The notes under the pieces are model-generated. The model was given only the letters and a program-made list of their open reading frames with translations. It made no database searches and was not told the DNA's origin. Below, in pieces: positions 19,380 through 27,820 of a stretch of 64,000 nucleotides of DNA; position 1 is the stretch's first letter; each line of letters opens with the position of its first letter. Origin of the DNA: Sphingomonadaceae bacterium 3R27E2-A (GTDB taxonomy: Bacteria > Pseudomonadota > Alphaproteobacteria > Sphingomonadales > Sphingomonadaceae); NCBI GenBank assembly GCA_005503165.1, contig SCNT01000013.1, forward strand, positions 46,393 to 110,392, written 5' to 3'. Made by a program: the position numbers and the translations under genes.

Positions 19380-19511
19380 CGCGGCGGATCTACCGCAGGA
19401 TATACGCTATTCGCGCAGCGCGATTCGGCGGCTTTCGGGCGATTGCGGTCATTCTCCAATCGTCATCCCGGATCAAGCCCGGGGTGACGTAGGTTGAGAA
19501 ACGCGTAGCTC

Positions 19512-19591
19512 GTGCTCCCCGGCGAAAGCCGGGGCCCAGATTGCGCGCTCTATCCTCTACCTCATGGGCCCCGGCTTTCGCCGGGGAGCAC
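19512..19591. repeat. Inverted repeat, CCCCGGCTTTCGCCGGGG family (copy 2)
   Basis: The most complete copy: 27-bp arms that are exact reverse complements, containing GGCGAAAGCCGGGGCCCA and TGGGCCCCGGCTTTCGCC, around a 26-bp centre. It lies in the 270-bp gap between convergent P450 and HD-GYP genes, where it could stop transcription from both sides. A smaller dyad GTCATCCCGG ... CGGGGTGAC (19462-19488) lies just before it. Confidence 0.85.
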
Positions 19592-19649
19592 GGGGGAGCA
19601 CGTAAGGGCAAACCACCACCCCGAAGCCGTCGCAAAAAACGCGCGCGCC

Positions 19650-21065
19650 CTACCTCGCCAGCATATCCGGCATCGCGGGCAGCGGCGCCTCGGGCAGGCC
19701 CTCCGCCACGATTTCCTCGAGCGCGTCGTAGCAGTCGCCGTCGATCGCGTCGCCGACCTCGCACGCCATGATCGACAGCGCCTGATCCACCGGCATCGCG
19801 GCGCGATAGGGGCGGTCGGCGGTGAGCGCGTCGAAGAAATCGGCGACCGAGATGATCCGCGTCTCCATCGATATGCTCGTCTCGTCGAGCCCCAGCGGAT
19901 AGCCGGTGCCGTCGAGCCGTTCGTGGTGCGAACCCGCGATCAGCGCCATGTCGCGCATCACCGAAATGCGCGAGAGGATGTCGGTGGTGATCTGGGCGTG
20001 GCTCTGCATCACCGCCCATTCGCCGGGGGTCAGCCGGCCGGGCTTGTCGAGGATGCGGTTGCTGACCCCCAGTTTGCCGATGTCGTGGAGCATTGCCGCG
20101 CGCACGAGGCGGCGGCGCTCGGGCGCGGCGATGGCCAGCTTGGCACCGACGCGGTCGGTGAGCAGCGCGACGCGCTCGCTGTGGCCGCCTGTGTAAGGGC
20201 TTTTGGCGTCGATGACCTGACCGAAGGCGATCGCGATGTCGTCGAGATACGCCTCGTCGACCATGATCCGCGCCTGCGCGGGGGCGAGTGCGAAGAGGCG
20301 GTCGTCGATGCCGGGGGCCGAAAGCTCGGCCCAGAAGCCGGGGTCGCTGGCGAGTTCGGCGAAGATCGCGGCGAGTTCGGGGTCGAGCCAGGTCCCGCTG
20401 CGCGCCTGCACCTCGGCGAGCGCGCGTTCGGGGCCGCCCGCCATGAAAAACACGTCGGCGACCTGCGCGAGCAGCGCGATGCGCGCGAGCAGCGGGATGG
20501 CGTGGCCCGACAGGCCGCGCGGCAGGCCGCCGCCGTCCCAATGCTCGTCGAGCGCGGCGATGCCGCCCGCGACGCGGTCCGAGAAGCGCAGCCTTTTCGC
20601 GATGGTCGCACCCTGCGTACAGCGCGTCTCGATGAAGCCGGTCAGGATCGGCGCAGCGCCCGCGAGCAGATGGTCGCGGGCCTCGCGGCGCGCGGCTTCT
20701 TCCTCCTTGGCGCCGACCTCGGCCTCGACGAAGGCAAGGAAGTCGGTGACGTCGGGGCCGATCAGTTTGAAACCCTGCTTGAGGCTGCGGTCGTCGCCGA
20801 GGAAGAGCTCGGCGACGCGCGCGGCGTTACTCGAGCAGCCGAGGTCCTTGAGCAGCACGGCATAGAGGCAGTCGGCAAGCTCGGCGCCCTCGAGCCCCGC
20901 GGCGAGGCCCACGTAAGTGCCGATCCACGCGGCACGCACGCTGTGCCCCGCGGGCTGCCCCTCGGTCAGGTCGAGCGCATAGGAGAAGGCGCCGAGGATC
21001 TCGGCAAGCGGCGCTTCGCGCGCGGGCGCCACGGCGTCGAAGGCCTGATGGGCCGGCTGGAACAT
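19650..21065 (-). CDS. HD-GYP domain protein (c-di-GMP phosphodiesterase type)
   Basis: A 471-aa protein with a canonical HD-GYP domain in the C-terminal half (about 270-440): GGHSERVALL, MLHDIGKLG with His327/Asp328, HHERLDGTGYPLG and RIISVADFFDALTADRPYR. These are the metal and substrate residues of c-di-GMP hydrolases. The N-terminal half looks like a second, degenerate HD domain (GHSVRAAWIG near 40, then ALDEHWDGGGLPRGLSG near 190) that keeps the layout but has lost the HD pair. ATG 21065 fits. Likely cytoplasmic, lowering c-di-GMP. Convergent with the P450 gene. Confidence 0.88.
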   Translation of the reverse strand: MFQPAHQAFDAVAPAREAPLAEILGAFSYALDLTEGQPAGHSVRAAWIGTYVGLAAGLEGAELADCLYAVLLKDLGCSSNAARVAELFLGDDRSLKQGFKLIGPDVTDFLAFVEAEVGAKEEEAARREARDHLLAGAAPILTGFIETRCTQGATIAKRLRFSDRVAGGIAALDEHWDGGGLPRGLSGHAIPLLARIALLAQVADVFFMAGGPERALAEVQARSGTWLDPELAAIFAELASDPGFWAELSAPGIDDRLFALAPAQARIMVDEAYLDDIAIAFGQVIDAKSPYTGGHSERVALLTDRVGAKLAIAAPERRRLVRAAMLHDIGKLGVSNRILDKPGRLTPGEWAVMQSHAQITTDILSRISVMRDMALIAGSHHERLDGTGYPLGLDETSISMETRIISVADFFDALTADRPYRAAMPVDQALSIMACEVGDAIDGDCYDALEEIVAEGLPEAPLPAMPDMLAR

Positions 21066-21164
21066 GCTGTCCTCCCCTGTGGAGCGGTGAGGATAGCGGG
21101 GAGAGTTTACCGGGGGGTTAGCGGGGGGCGGAAGGGCCGCTTTCGCGCGGTTACGGACATTCAG

Positions 21165-21295
21165 ATCCTCCCCGCTTGCGGGGAGGGGGACCGCCGAAGG
21201 CGGTGGAGGGGGCTATCGGCCTGAAGCGGTGCAGGAGACCGAGAGCCCCCTCCGTCAGCGCTTCGCGCTGCCACCTCCCCGCTTGCGGGGAGGAT
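21165..21295. repeat. Composite hairpin palindrome (family A, copy 4)
   Basis: A ~131-bp copy with CCTCCCCGCTTGCGGGGAGG at the left end and its counterpart at the right, and inner hairpins ACCGCCGAAGGCGGT and CAGCGCTTCGCGCTG. The centre (ATCGGCCTGAAGCGGTGCAG) is nearly identical to that of copy 8. It fills the gap between the HD-GYP start and the small membrane protein gene. Confidence 0.85.
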
Positions 21296-21378
21296 TTGGG
21301 ATCGTCCGCCTCCCACCCCGAAGCAACCTTGGCTAAACCCGCTTGGCGTCGCCGCCCCGATGTGCGAGGCATTCCCCC

Positions 21379-21654
21379 ATGAGCCGACCCGACCTGACCG
21401 ATGCCGACGCGCGCGCCGCCTATCGCAAGGAACTCCGCGGGGTGGCGCGCTGGCCGCGGACCCTGGGGCTGCTGTGCGTCTTTGCTTCGCTCGGGCTCTG
21501 GGCCTGGCCGCAGAGCGGCGGGCCGCTGGTGCTCGGACCGCTCGCGACCGCGAGCTGGGGCTGGATCATGCTCGCGATCGGCTGGGCGATATTGCTGTGG
21601 GCGATCGTCACGCGAATACGATACCACCGCGCGCGGATGGACGAGCCCGGGTAA
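21379..21654 (+). CDS. Small two-helix membrane protein, unknown function
   Basis: A 91-aa protein I cannot name. A charged N-terminus (DADARAAYRKELRG) precedes two hydrophobic helices, about residues 27-44 and 57-79, with a short WPQSGGPLV turn between them, and it ends in a basic tail (RIRYHRARMDEPG). ATG 21379 gives the compact form; an upstream ATG at 21343 is less likely. It stands alone between a palindrome and the convergent transporter gene. Confidence 0.62.
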   Translation: MSRPDLTDADARAAYRKELRGVARWPRTLGLLCVFASLGLWAWPQSGGPLVLGPLATASWGWIMLAIGWAILLWAIVTRIRYHRARMDEPG

Positions 21655-21804
21655 TTCGATCCCCCCGGCGCGGCGATGGGCAGATCGCGCGAATGCCGAC
21701 CTGCCGTTTCCGGCTTCCCCCTATCTGCCGCACCGGTTCAAGACCGGCGCGGCGAAGCCCGCTCGGGGGCCGGGGAGAAGCTAGGGCCGGATCTTCCGGC
21801 GGCG

Positions 21805-22263
21805 CTAGCCGGTACGCCGCGCCAGATACACGCCCGCGATCATCAGTCCGATCCCCGCGACGCGCTTCATGTCGATCGCCGAGCGCATCGCGCCGAACAG
21901 GCCGAAATGGTCGATCGTCGCGGCGCTGATCAGCTGGCCGACGAGCACGAAGAAGATCGCGTTGCCGACTCCGAATTTGGGGGCGATGAAGGTCACCGCG
22001 ATGACGTAGAAAGCAACGAACAGCCCGCCGAAGTAGAATTGCGGCGGGATGTCGCCGGTAAAGCGGATCTGGCCGACCGAGCCGGTGAGCAAGGCGCCCG
22101 CTGCGGCGATCAGGAAGGCGAGGCCGAAGAGGATCATCGACGCCGCCATCGGGCTGCCGAGCCGCGCGCCGAGCCCGCCGTTGAGCGCCGCGAGGATCGG
22201 GATGCCGATGCCGGTGAGCAGCATGATCAGCGCGTAGGCGGGGGCGGCGCCGGGGGCAGTCAT
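21805..22263 (-). CDS. DMT-type small transporter (YdcZ/DUF606 family)
   Basis: A 152-aa protein of four to five hydrophobic helices with the family features: LTGIGIPILAALNGGLGARLGSP near the start, FYFGGLFVAFYVIAV in the middle, and FVLVGQLISAATIDHFG followed by the terminal helix KRVAGIGLMIAGVYLARR. These match DUF606/YdcZ drug-metabolite-type transporters. ATG 22263 overlaps the tautomerase stop as ATGA, so it is the last gene of the operon that begins at 23532. Substrate unknown; export of a small aromatic or quinone is possible from its neighbours. Confidence 0.8.
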   Translation of the reverse strand: MTAPGAAPAYALIMLLTGIGIPILAALNGGLGARLGSPMAASMILFGLAFLIAAAGALLTGSVGQIRFTGDIPPQFYFGGLFVAFYVIAVTFIAPKFGVGNAIFFVLVGQLISAATIDHFGLFGAMRSAIDMKRVAGIGLMIAGVYLARRTG

Positions 22264-22487
22264 CGTTCGGCCTCCTTCGCCGCGGCGGCTTGCTGCGCAC
22301 GATAGTCGAGCACGGGCAGCCCGCCGACGCCCCAGTTTTCGCAATCGACCTCGTCGATCGTGACCACCGTGGTCGCGGGATTCTTGCCGAGCACGCGCTG
22401 GAGCAGCGCGGTGACCCCGCCGATCAGCTCGGCCTTCTGCTCGGGCGTCGCGCCCTCGCGGGTGATCTTGATATTCACAGTGGGCAT
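22260..22487 (-). CDS. 4-oxalocrotonate tautomerase family protein
   Basis: A 75-aa protein of the tautomerase superfamily. The catalytic amino-terminal proline follows the initiator Met (MPTVNIKIT), Arg10 in KITREG matches the family Arg-11, and ENWGVGG at about 51-57 matches the hydrophobic wall around Trp/Phe-50. Length is typical. The ribosome site GAGGAG precedes ATG 22487. It overlaps the transporter and follows a VOC gene. Likely isomerises a small keto-enol substrate; which one is unknown. Confidence 0.85.
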   Translation of the reverse strand: MPTVNIKITREGATPEQKAELIGGVTALLQRVLGKNPATTVVTIDEVDCENWGVGGLPVLDYRAQQAAAAKEAER

Positions 22488-22498
22488 GGACGCGCTCC

Positions 22499-22909
22499 TC
22501 AGGAAAAAGGCGTGGCGAATTCGATGCGAATGCCGCCGGGCATAGCGCAAATGAAATGATGCGTCGTCGAACCTTCGCGGATCGGTTCGGGATCGAATTC
22601 GATCCGGGCGCCGGGATGACCCTGTACGCGCGCGAAGACGATGCGCAGCGCATCGAGGTCGGCGACGCGGAGCGCGAGATGGTGGAGCCCGACATTGGCG
22701 CGGCGGTCGAAGGGGGTGGCGCGCGTGGGCTCGGCGACCTGCCACAGGGTGAGCAGGGTCGAGCCGTCGGTCACGAAGATCGCCGGATAGTCGGGGCGCT
22801 CGGCGGCGACGCTGTAGCCCAATGCGTCGACGAAAAAGTCGCGCGCCTCGGCGACGTCGCGCACGGCGAGGCCGATATGGTGGGCACCTTGAGTCCAGCT
22901 TGTCGTCAT
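22499..22909 (-). CDS. VOC family (glyoxalase/bleomycin-resistance-type) protein
   Basis: A 136-aa protein built as two beta-alpha-beta-beta-beta units of the vicinal oxygen chelate fold. HHIGLAVRDVAEARDFFVDALGY opens the first unit and LHHLALRVADLDALRIVFARV the second; the closing PGGIRIEFATPF is typical. His/Glu metal ligands are plausible at HHIG, LHHLAL and IEFA. Enzyme class (dioxygenase, lyase or binding protein) is not decidable. The start ATG 22909 overlaps the stop of the upstream gene as ATGA. Confidence 0.82.
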   Translation of the reverse strand: MTTSWTQGAHHIGLAVRDVAEARDFFVDALGYSVAAERPDYPAIFVTDGSTLLTLWQVAEPTRATPFDRRANVGLHHLALRVADLDALRIVFARVQGHPGARIEFDPEPIREGSTTHHFICAMPGGIRIEFATPFS

Positions 22910-23532
22910 TTTTCTTCCTTCTCTGCACGAAGCGCGGCGATTTCGGCGCGAAGCTGATTGAGTTCGGCCGCCATCGGCTTGATCGCCGCCGACATTTCGG
23001 TCTCGGTGAAGCGCGGGGTGATGTGCTGCGAGCAATTCCATTCCCAGCCGATCACATCGATCAGGAAGGCGCGCTCGGGCACCGCGCGATAGCCCTCGGG
23101 CATCAGCGAGGCGACGAGCTCGGGATCGTCCTCGCGCTCGATGCTGCGGGCATGGCCGAGCAGCTTCAGCCGCTCCCTGTTCGGATAATCCATCAGGAAC
23201 AGCGAAACGCGGTCGTCGCGCATCAGGTTCGCGGTGCTGATATATTGCTTGTTGCCGCGATAGTCGGCGAAGCCGATGCGGTTGCCGTCGATGTGCCGCA
23301 GGAAGCCCGCCGGGCCGCCGCGATGCTGCACATAGGGCCAGCCGTCGGCGCTGACGCTGACCATATAGAAGCTGTCCCGCAACGCGATGTACCCGGTCTC
23401 CTTCGGGGTGAGCAGGTCGGGCGCGCCGTCGGCCCCTGCGTCGAGCCTGGCATAGGAGGCCCGCGAGCCGTGGATTTCCTGCAGGCGCCGAACGTCTTCG
23501 TTGAAGAGCGTGGTCCGGTAATTCCGTGCCAT
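22906..23532 (-). CDS. Pyridoxamine 5'-phosphate oxidase-like flavin protein
   Basis: A 208-aa protein with the split-barrel FMN-binding fold: DSFYMVSVSADGWPYVQHRGGPAGF and GFADYRGNKQYISTANLMRDDRVSLFLMDYP match the PNPOx-like group that acts on flavins, F420 or small molecules. The C-terminus (IKPMAAELNQLRAEIAALRAEKEE) is a predicted coiled coil. ATG 23532 has a strong GGAGG ribosome site. First gene of the operon that includes the VOC, tautomerase and transporter genes, and divergent from a LysR gene. Confidence 0.82.
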   Translation of the reverse strand: MARNYRTTLFNEDVRRLQEIHGSRASYARLDAGADGAPDLLTPKETGYIALRDSFYMVSVSADGWPYVQHRGGPAGFLRHIDGNRIGFADYRGNKQYISTANLMRDDRVSLFLMDYPNRERLKLLGHARSIEREDDPELVASLMPEGYRAVPERAFLIDVIGWEWNCSQHITPRFTETEMSAAIKPMAAELNQLRAEIAALRAEKEEK

Positions 23533-23752
23533 GGCATTTCCTCCACAATCGTAATGCCGACTTGATTCAGCATCCGTGGCCGACGCTCTCCTCCGGCGCT
23601 GCGCTCGGGAAGGGGCAGGCCAGAGATCCTGAAACACGTTCAGGGTGACGAGGACTATGGGTCGGCTCCTGTCCGACCCGATTTAGGTCATTGTCTGCGA
23701 TGTGATAATCGTCGAAGGAAGCAGGACTTCATTCCGAAAAGTGGAATAGTCG

Positions 23753-24643
23753 ATGGACCGGTTGCTGACGCTCGAAATGTTCGTGGCGGTGGCGAGCGAG
23801 GGCGGTTTTGCGGCGGCGGCGCGCAAGATCGGCAGCTCGCCGCCCGCGGTGACGCGAGGGATCGCCGCGCTCGAGGAGAGATTGGGCGCCCGCCTCTTCC
23901 ATCGGTCGACGCGCGCGGTGGTGCTGACCGATGCGGGGGCGGCCTTCCTCGGCGAGGCGCGGCGCATCCTCGCCGATCTCGCGGGCGCCGAGCGGGCGTT
24001 GCGCGGCGCCGCCGCCGAGCCGCGCGGGCTGCTCTATCTGACCGCGCCGGTGATGTTCGGGCGGCTGCACGTCTTGCCGGTGGTGAGCGCGCTGCTCGCC
24101 GAACATCGCGGGCTAACCGCGCGGATGATGCTGGTCGACCGCAATGTCCGTATCGTCGAGGAGGGGATCGACGTGGCGCTGCGCATCGGGCCGCTCGCCG
24201 ATTCGGCGCTGAAGGCGGTGCGTATCGGCGCGGTGCGCCAGATGCTGGTCGCGAGCCCCGCCTATCTGGCGCGGCACGGCGCGCCTGAGGCGGTGCGCGA
24301 GCTTGCCGATCATGCGCTGATCGCGATGGACGGCCCGCGCGCCGGGAACGAGTGGCATTTCGCGGCGACGCGGCATAAGCTCGAGGCGCGGCCGCGGCTG
24401 GTCGTCAACACCGTCGATGGTGCGATGGCGGCAGCCGAGGCGGGGGTGGGAATCGCCAATCTGCTGAGCTACCAGGTTGCCGATGCGGTCGACGCCGGAC
24501 GGCTGATCTCGCTGCTGGGGCCCCAGCAGCCGCCCGCGCTGCCGGTGCACCTGCTCTTCGAGCCGTCGCGCGCGGCGCTGCCATCGGTGCGGCTGTTCGT
24601 CGACGCCATGAAGGCGCGCCTGCGGATGGCGGGGCTGGCCTAG
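23753..24643 (+). CDS. LysR family transcriptional regulator
   Basis: A 296-aa regulator. The N-terminal HTH (MFVAVASEGGFAAAARKIGSSPPAVTRGIAALEERLG) is classic LysR, followed by the linker and a substrate-binding domain (from about residue 90). It is divergent from the PNPOx-like/VOC/tautomerase/transporter operon across a 220-bp gap (23533-23752). LysR proteins often control such divergent neighbours; the inducer is unknown. The gap holds a short AT-richer stretch (TGTGATAATCG near 23700) that may include the operator. No other feature is seen in the gap. Confidence 0.9.
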   Translation: MDRLLTLEMFVAVASEGGFAAAARKIGSSPPAVTRGIAALEERLGARLFHRSTRAVVLTDAGAAFLGEARRILADLAGAERALRGAAAEPRGLLYLTAPVMFGRLHVLPVVSALLAEHRGLTARMMLVDRNVRIVEEGIDVALRIGPLADSALKAVRIGAVRQMLVASPAYLARHGAPEAVRELADHALIAMDGPRAGNEWHFAATRHKLEARPRLVVNTVDGAMAAAEAGVGIANLLSYQVADAVDAGRLISLLGPQQPPALPVHLLFEPSRAALPSVRLFVDAMKARLRMAGLA

Positions 24644-24696
24644 GCTCCGCTGCGGCAGCGCCGCCGCGGCGGCGGCGTGGTGAGCGGACCATCCTA

Positions 24697-24840
24697 ATCC
24701 TCCCTGCGGCGAAGCCGTGGGGAGGGGGACCGCCCGAAGGGCGGTGGAGGGGCCGAGGCCCGAAACGTCGGTCCAAGGCCGCCGCCCCTCCACCATGCTT
24801 CGCATGGTCCCCCTCCCCATCGCTTCGCGACAGGGAGGAT
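24697..24840. repeat. Composite hairpin palindrome (family A, copy 5)
   Basis: A full ~144-bp copy bounded by ATCCTCCC and GGGAGGAT. Hairpins: TGCGGCGAAGCCGTG, ACCGCCCGAAGGGCGGT, ACCATGCTTCGCATGGT and ATCGCTTCGCGACAG. The stems differ from those of other copies but pair within themselves. It lies between the convergent LysR and M16 peptidase genes. Confidence 0.85.
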
Positions 24841-24871
24841 TATTATGTCCGCTTCCGCCCGCAAGCGGCCC

Positions 24872-27778
24872 TCAGCTCCCCGTCCCGGCCTTGTCGCTCA
24901 CGGCCTTGATCACCAGCGCCTTGTCGTCGGCGAGATAGCGTCTGGCGAGCGCTTGCAGCTCGGCCGGCGTCGCCGCTTCCACCTCGGCCAAGCTGTTGCG
25001 GCTGCGGTCGAGGCGTGCTTCCTTGCTTGTTGCGGCGCCCACATAAGGCAGCCAATAGGCATTCTCGCGCCGCGCCTTGGTCATCGACTCGAGCATCGGC
25101 TTGCGCGCGCGGTCCAAGAGGTCGGCGTCGACCGGCGTGTCGCGCAGCGCCTTGGCAATTCCCAGGATCGCGGCGCGCGTCGTCGCGAGGTCCTTGTAGT
25201 CGACATTGCTGGCGGCGAAGAGATGGCCGTAGCCGGGGAAATCATCGGACAGGCTGGCGCCCGCGCCGGGGCTGTAGCTTTCGCCGAGCTTCTCGCGCAA
25301 TTCCTCGGTCAGCATCAGCTGCATCACGCGCGACAGCAGTTGCAGCCGCATCGCCTCGCCCAAATCGCTGTCGTCGCGCGCGGGCCAATAGACGCGCAGT
25401 TCCGCCTGCTCGGCGGGACCCTTGTGGATTAGGGTGCGTTCGCTGCGGTCCCTCGCATATTCGCGGATGCGCGCCTCGGGGCGCGGGTCAAAGGCGGCAC
25501 GGCGCTCGGGCAGCGCGCCGAAGGTCGACCGGATCGCCGCGATCGCCGCATCTTCGTCGATGTCGCCGACCACGCCGATCTCGATCGCGCCATGCGCGAA
25601 GCTGTCGGCGACCGCGGGTTTGAGCCCCGCCCAGTCGAGCTTCAGCATCGTGGCGAGCGGCGGGGTGGTCGCACGCGGGTCATTGTTCGCAAGGATACCG
25701 CCCGCGTCGCGCGCGATCACCGCCGCCGGGGTCGCGTCGTTCGCGGCATATTGCTGCGGCAGGAAGCGGCGGATCAGCGCGAGCCCGTCGGCGCGGTAGC
25801 CGGGGTGCGTGAGATAGGCGGCCATCAGTTGCGCCTGCAGCTGGAAATCCTCGGGCGAGGTGCGCGCGGTGCCGCCGAAGCTGTCGGTCGCGCTGCCGAC
25901 GCTGCTGCCGACGGTGCGCCCGGCGAGGATGGTGCTGAGCTCGTCGCGGCTGTGCGCCTCCAGCCCGCCGAGGCTGATCGATCCCGCGAGCGCGACGCGC
26001 GTCGGGTCTTCCCTGGTCGCGAGCAGGTTGCCGCCGTCGATGCGCAGCGAAAGATAGACGACATCCTTCTGGAAATCGGTCTTCTTGATGTTGAGCATGA
26101 CATTGTTCGCGAAGCGGATGCGGCGGATGCCCAGATCCTCGATCCGCGTGTCGCCGACGATCGTGCCGGGCGCGCCGAAGTCGGTGTAGGCGAAGGCGGT
26201 GCTCGCCCCCTCGGCGGGCGCCGCGACCGCGACCTGCTGCGAGGCCTGGAGCGCGGCGAGGATCGCGCCGGTGCCGCCCGCAATCGGGGTTTTCGAGGTC
26301 ACGCGGACGAGCGGCGCGCCATAGCCCTGCATGCGCGCCTTGAACGCGGCGCTGACGCTCGCAGCGTCGAGCGAGGGCGCGACGGCGTCGAACTGCGCCT
26401 GCGCGGTTTCGGGGCGGTTGACGACGAAGTCGCCCTTCGCCGCCTGGACGAGCGTGTTCGCCAGATTCTCGCTGCGCCGCGTGTCGACGCCGGCGACGGC
26501 GTTCCTGAGCGCGGTGCGGCGGTTGGCGAGCTGTTCGTCGACCTCGGCCTGGGTGAAGCCGTGCAGGGCGGCGCGGCGCCACTCCTGTTCGATCAGCGCC
26601 TGCGCCTCGCGCCACGCGCCTTCCTTCGCCGTCGCGCCGATCGTGACCTGGTCGAAGACGTCCCAGCCGTTGGTGTCGCCGAAATAGCCGTTCAGGATCG
26701 GCGAATCCTCGGCGAGCGCGAGCTTGGCGAGGCGGCGCGAGACGATCGCTTCGCCGATGCCCTCGGCGAGATCCCTGGCGCGCCTGGCCTGCGTGTCGGG
26801 CAATTTCACCCAGGGTTTGAAGGCGGTGATAGTCACGCTGTCGGCGATCGCGGGATCGACGAAGTCGTCGGCGGCCGACGCCCGGTCATAGTCGATCGTG
26901 CCGAGGTCGGGGTCGGCGCCAGCGGGGCCGCGCCCCCGCCAGTCGGCGAAGCGCGCCTTGACCTTCGCCTCGACCGCCGCGGGGTCGAAGTCGCCGACCA
27001 TGACCAAAGTCGCGCGCTCGGGGCGGTAATAGCGGTCATAAAGGTCGCGGATCCGCGCCGCGGGGGCCGACTGGATCACCTCGACCGTGCCGACCGGAAT
27101 GCGGTTCGGCGCGCTCATCCCCTTCATCTGGAAATCGAGCTGGTCGATCAGGCTGCGCAGCTGATAGGTGTCGCGCGCGCGGCGTTCGGACAGGATGATC
27201 CCGCGCTCGCGGTCGACCGCGGCGGGGTCGATGGTGAGTTCGCTCGCCGTCTCGCGCATCAGCATGAGGCCGGTGTCGATCAGATCGTCCGAGGCGTTGG
27301 GCAGGTCGAGCTGGTACACCGTCTGGTCGAAACCCGTCGAGGCGTTGGTGTCGGCGCCGAAGGCGAGCCCCTTGCGCTCGAGAAGCTTGATCATCTCGCC
27401 CTCGGGCACGCCCTTCGACCCGTTGAACGCCATATGCTCGAGGAAATGCGCAAGCCCGCGCTGGTCGTCGGCCTCGGCGAAGCTGCCGACGTCGAAGCGC
27501 ATGCGCAGCGACACGCTGTCCCTGGGCGTGGCGTTCTTCATCAGCGCATATTTCATCCCGTTGGGGAGCACGCCGAAGACGATATTGGGATCGACCGGGA
27601 TATCGCTGGCGGCGAAGTTCCACGCCCTGGCGGCGTCGGTCTGGGGGTTGGTCGGGGCAGCTGCCGGCGCGGCAACCGGCTCGCGCGCAGCGAGCGGCGC
27701 GGGTCCGGCGAGGGCGAGAGCGGCGGCGAGAACAAGGGACGACAGCGCTGACGAAGCGCGAAGGGAACGAAAGGTCAT
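24872..27778 (-). CDS. M16 family zinc metallopeptidase (two-lobed insulinase type)
   Basis: A 968-aa exported peptidase. A signal peptide (SSLVLAAALALAGPAPLAA) precedes the N-terminal M16 lobe, which has the inverted zinc motif HFLEH (His111, Glu114, His115) and the downstream Glu in AVDRERGIILSE. A second, inactive M16 lobe follows (from about residue 550). Length fits the fused two-domain form seen in periplasmic Zn-peptidases of sphingomonads. ATG 27778 is used; a TTG two codons upstream is possible. Probably periplasmic and degrading peptides. Stands alone, between family A palindrome and the GGDEF gene. Confidence 0.92.
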   Translation of the reverse strand: MTFRSLRASSALSSLVLAAALALAGPAPLAAREPVAAPAAAPTNPQTDAARAWNFAASDIPVDPNIVFGVLPNGMKYALMKNATPRDSVSLRMRFDVGSFAEADDQRGLAHFLEHMAFNGSKGVPEGEMIKLLERKGLAFGADTNASTGFDQTVYQLDLPNASDDLIDTGLMLMRETASELTIDPAAVDRERGIILSERRARDTYQLRSLIDQLDFQMKGMSAPNRIPVGTVEVIQSAPAARIRDLYDRYYRPERATLVMVGDFDPAAVEAKVKARFADWRGRGPAGADPDLGTIDYDRASAADDFVDPAIADSVTITAFKPWVKLPDTQARRARDLAEGIGEAIVSRRLAKLALAEDSPILNGYFGDTNGWDVFDQVTIGATAKEGAWREAQALIEQEWRRAALHGFTQAEVDEQLANRRTALRNAVAGVDTRRSENLANTLVQAAKGDFVVNRPETAQAQFDAVAPSLDAASVSAAFKARMQGYGAPLVRVTSKTPIAGGTGAILAALQASQQVAVAAPAEGASTAFAYTDFGAPGTIVGDTRIEDLGIRRIRFANNVMLNIKKTDFQKDVVYLSLRIDGGNLLATREDPTRVALAGSISLGGLEAHSRDELSTILAGRTVGSSVGSATDSFGGTARTSPEDFQLQAQLMAAYLTHPGYRADGLALIRRFLPQQYAANDATPAAVIARDAGGILANNDPRATTPPLATMLKLDWAGLKPAVADSFAHGAIEIGVVGDIDEDAAIAAIRSTFGALPERRAAFDPRPEARIREYARDRSERTLIHKGPAEQAELRVYWPARDDSDLGEAMRLQLLSRVMQLMLTEELREKLGESYSPGAGASLSDDFPGYGHLFAASNVDYKDLATTRAAILGIAKALRDTPVDADLLDRARKPMLESMTKARRENAYWLPYVGAATSKEARLDRSRNSLAEVEAATPAELQALARRYLADDKALVIKAVSDKAGTGS

Positions 27779-27820
27779 GGCCAAAGTGTGCCCCTGACCC
27801 GGCAGGGGGTCAAGCCGCGC

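Noticed and set aside
21101..21122. CtrA box upstream of the HD-GYP gene (CTAACCCCCCGGTAAAC on the minus strand)
   Set aside because: Too degenerate: neither half matches TTAA, only TAA with wrong register.
25592..27751. 719-codon plus-strand open frame opposite the M16 peptidase
   Set aside because: Shadow of the peptidase, which has signal peptide and zinc motif; no recognisable family on the plus strand.
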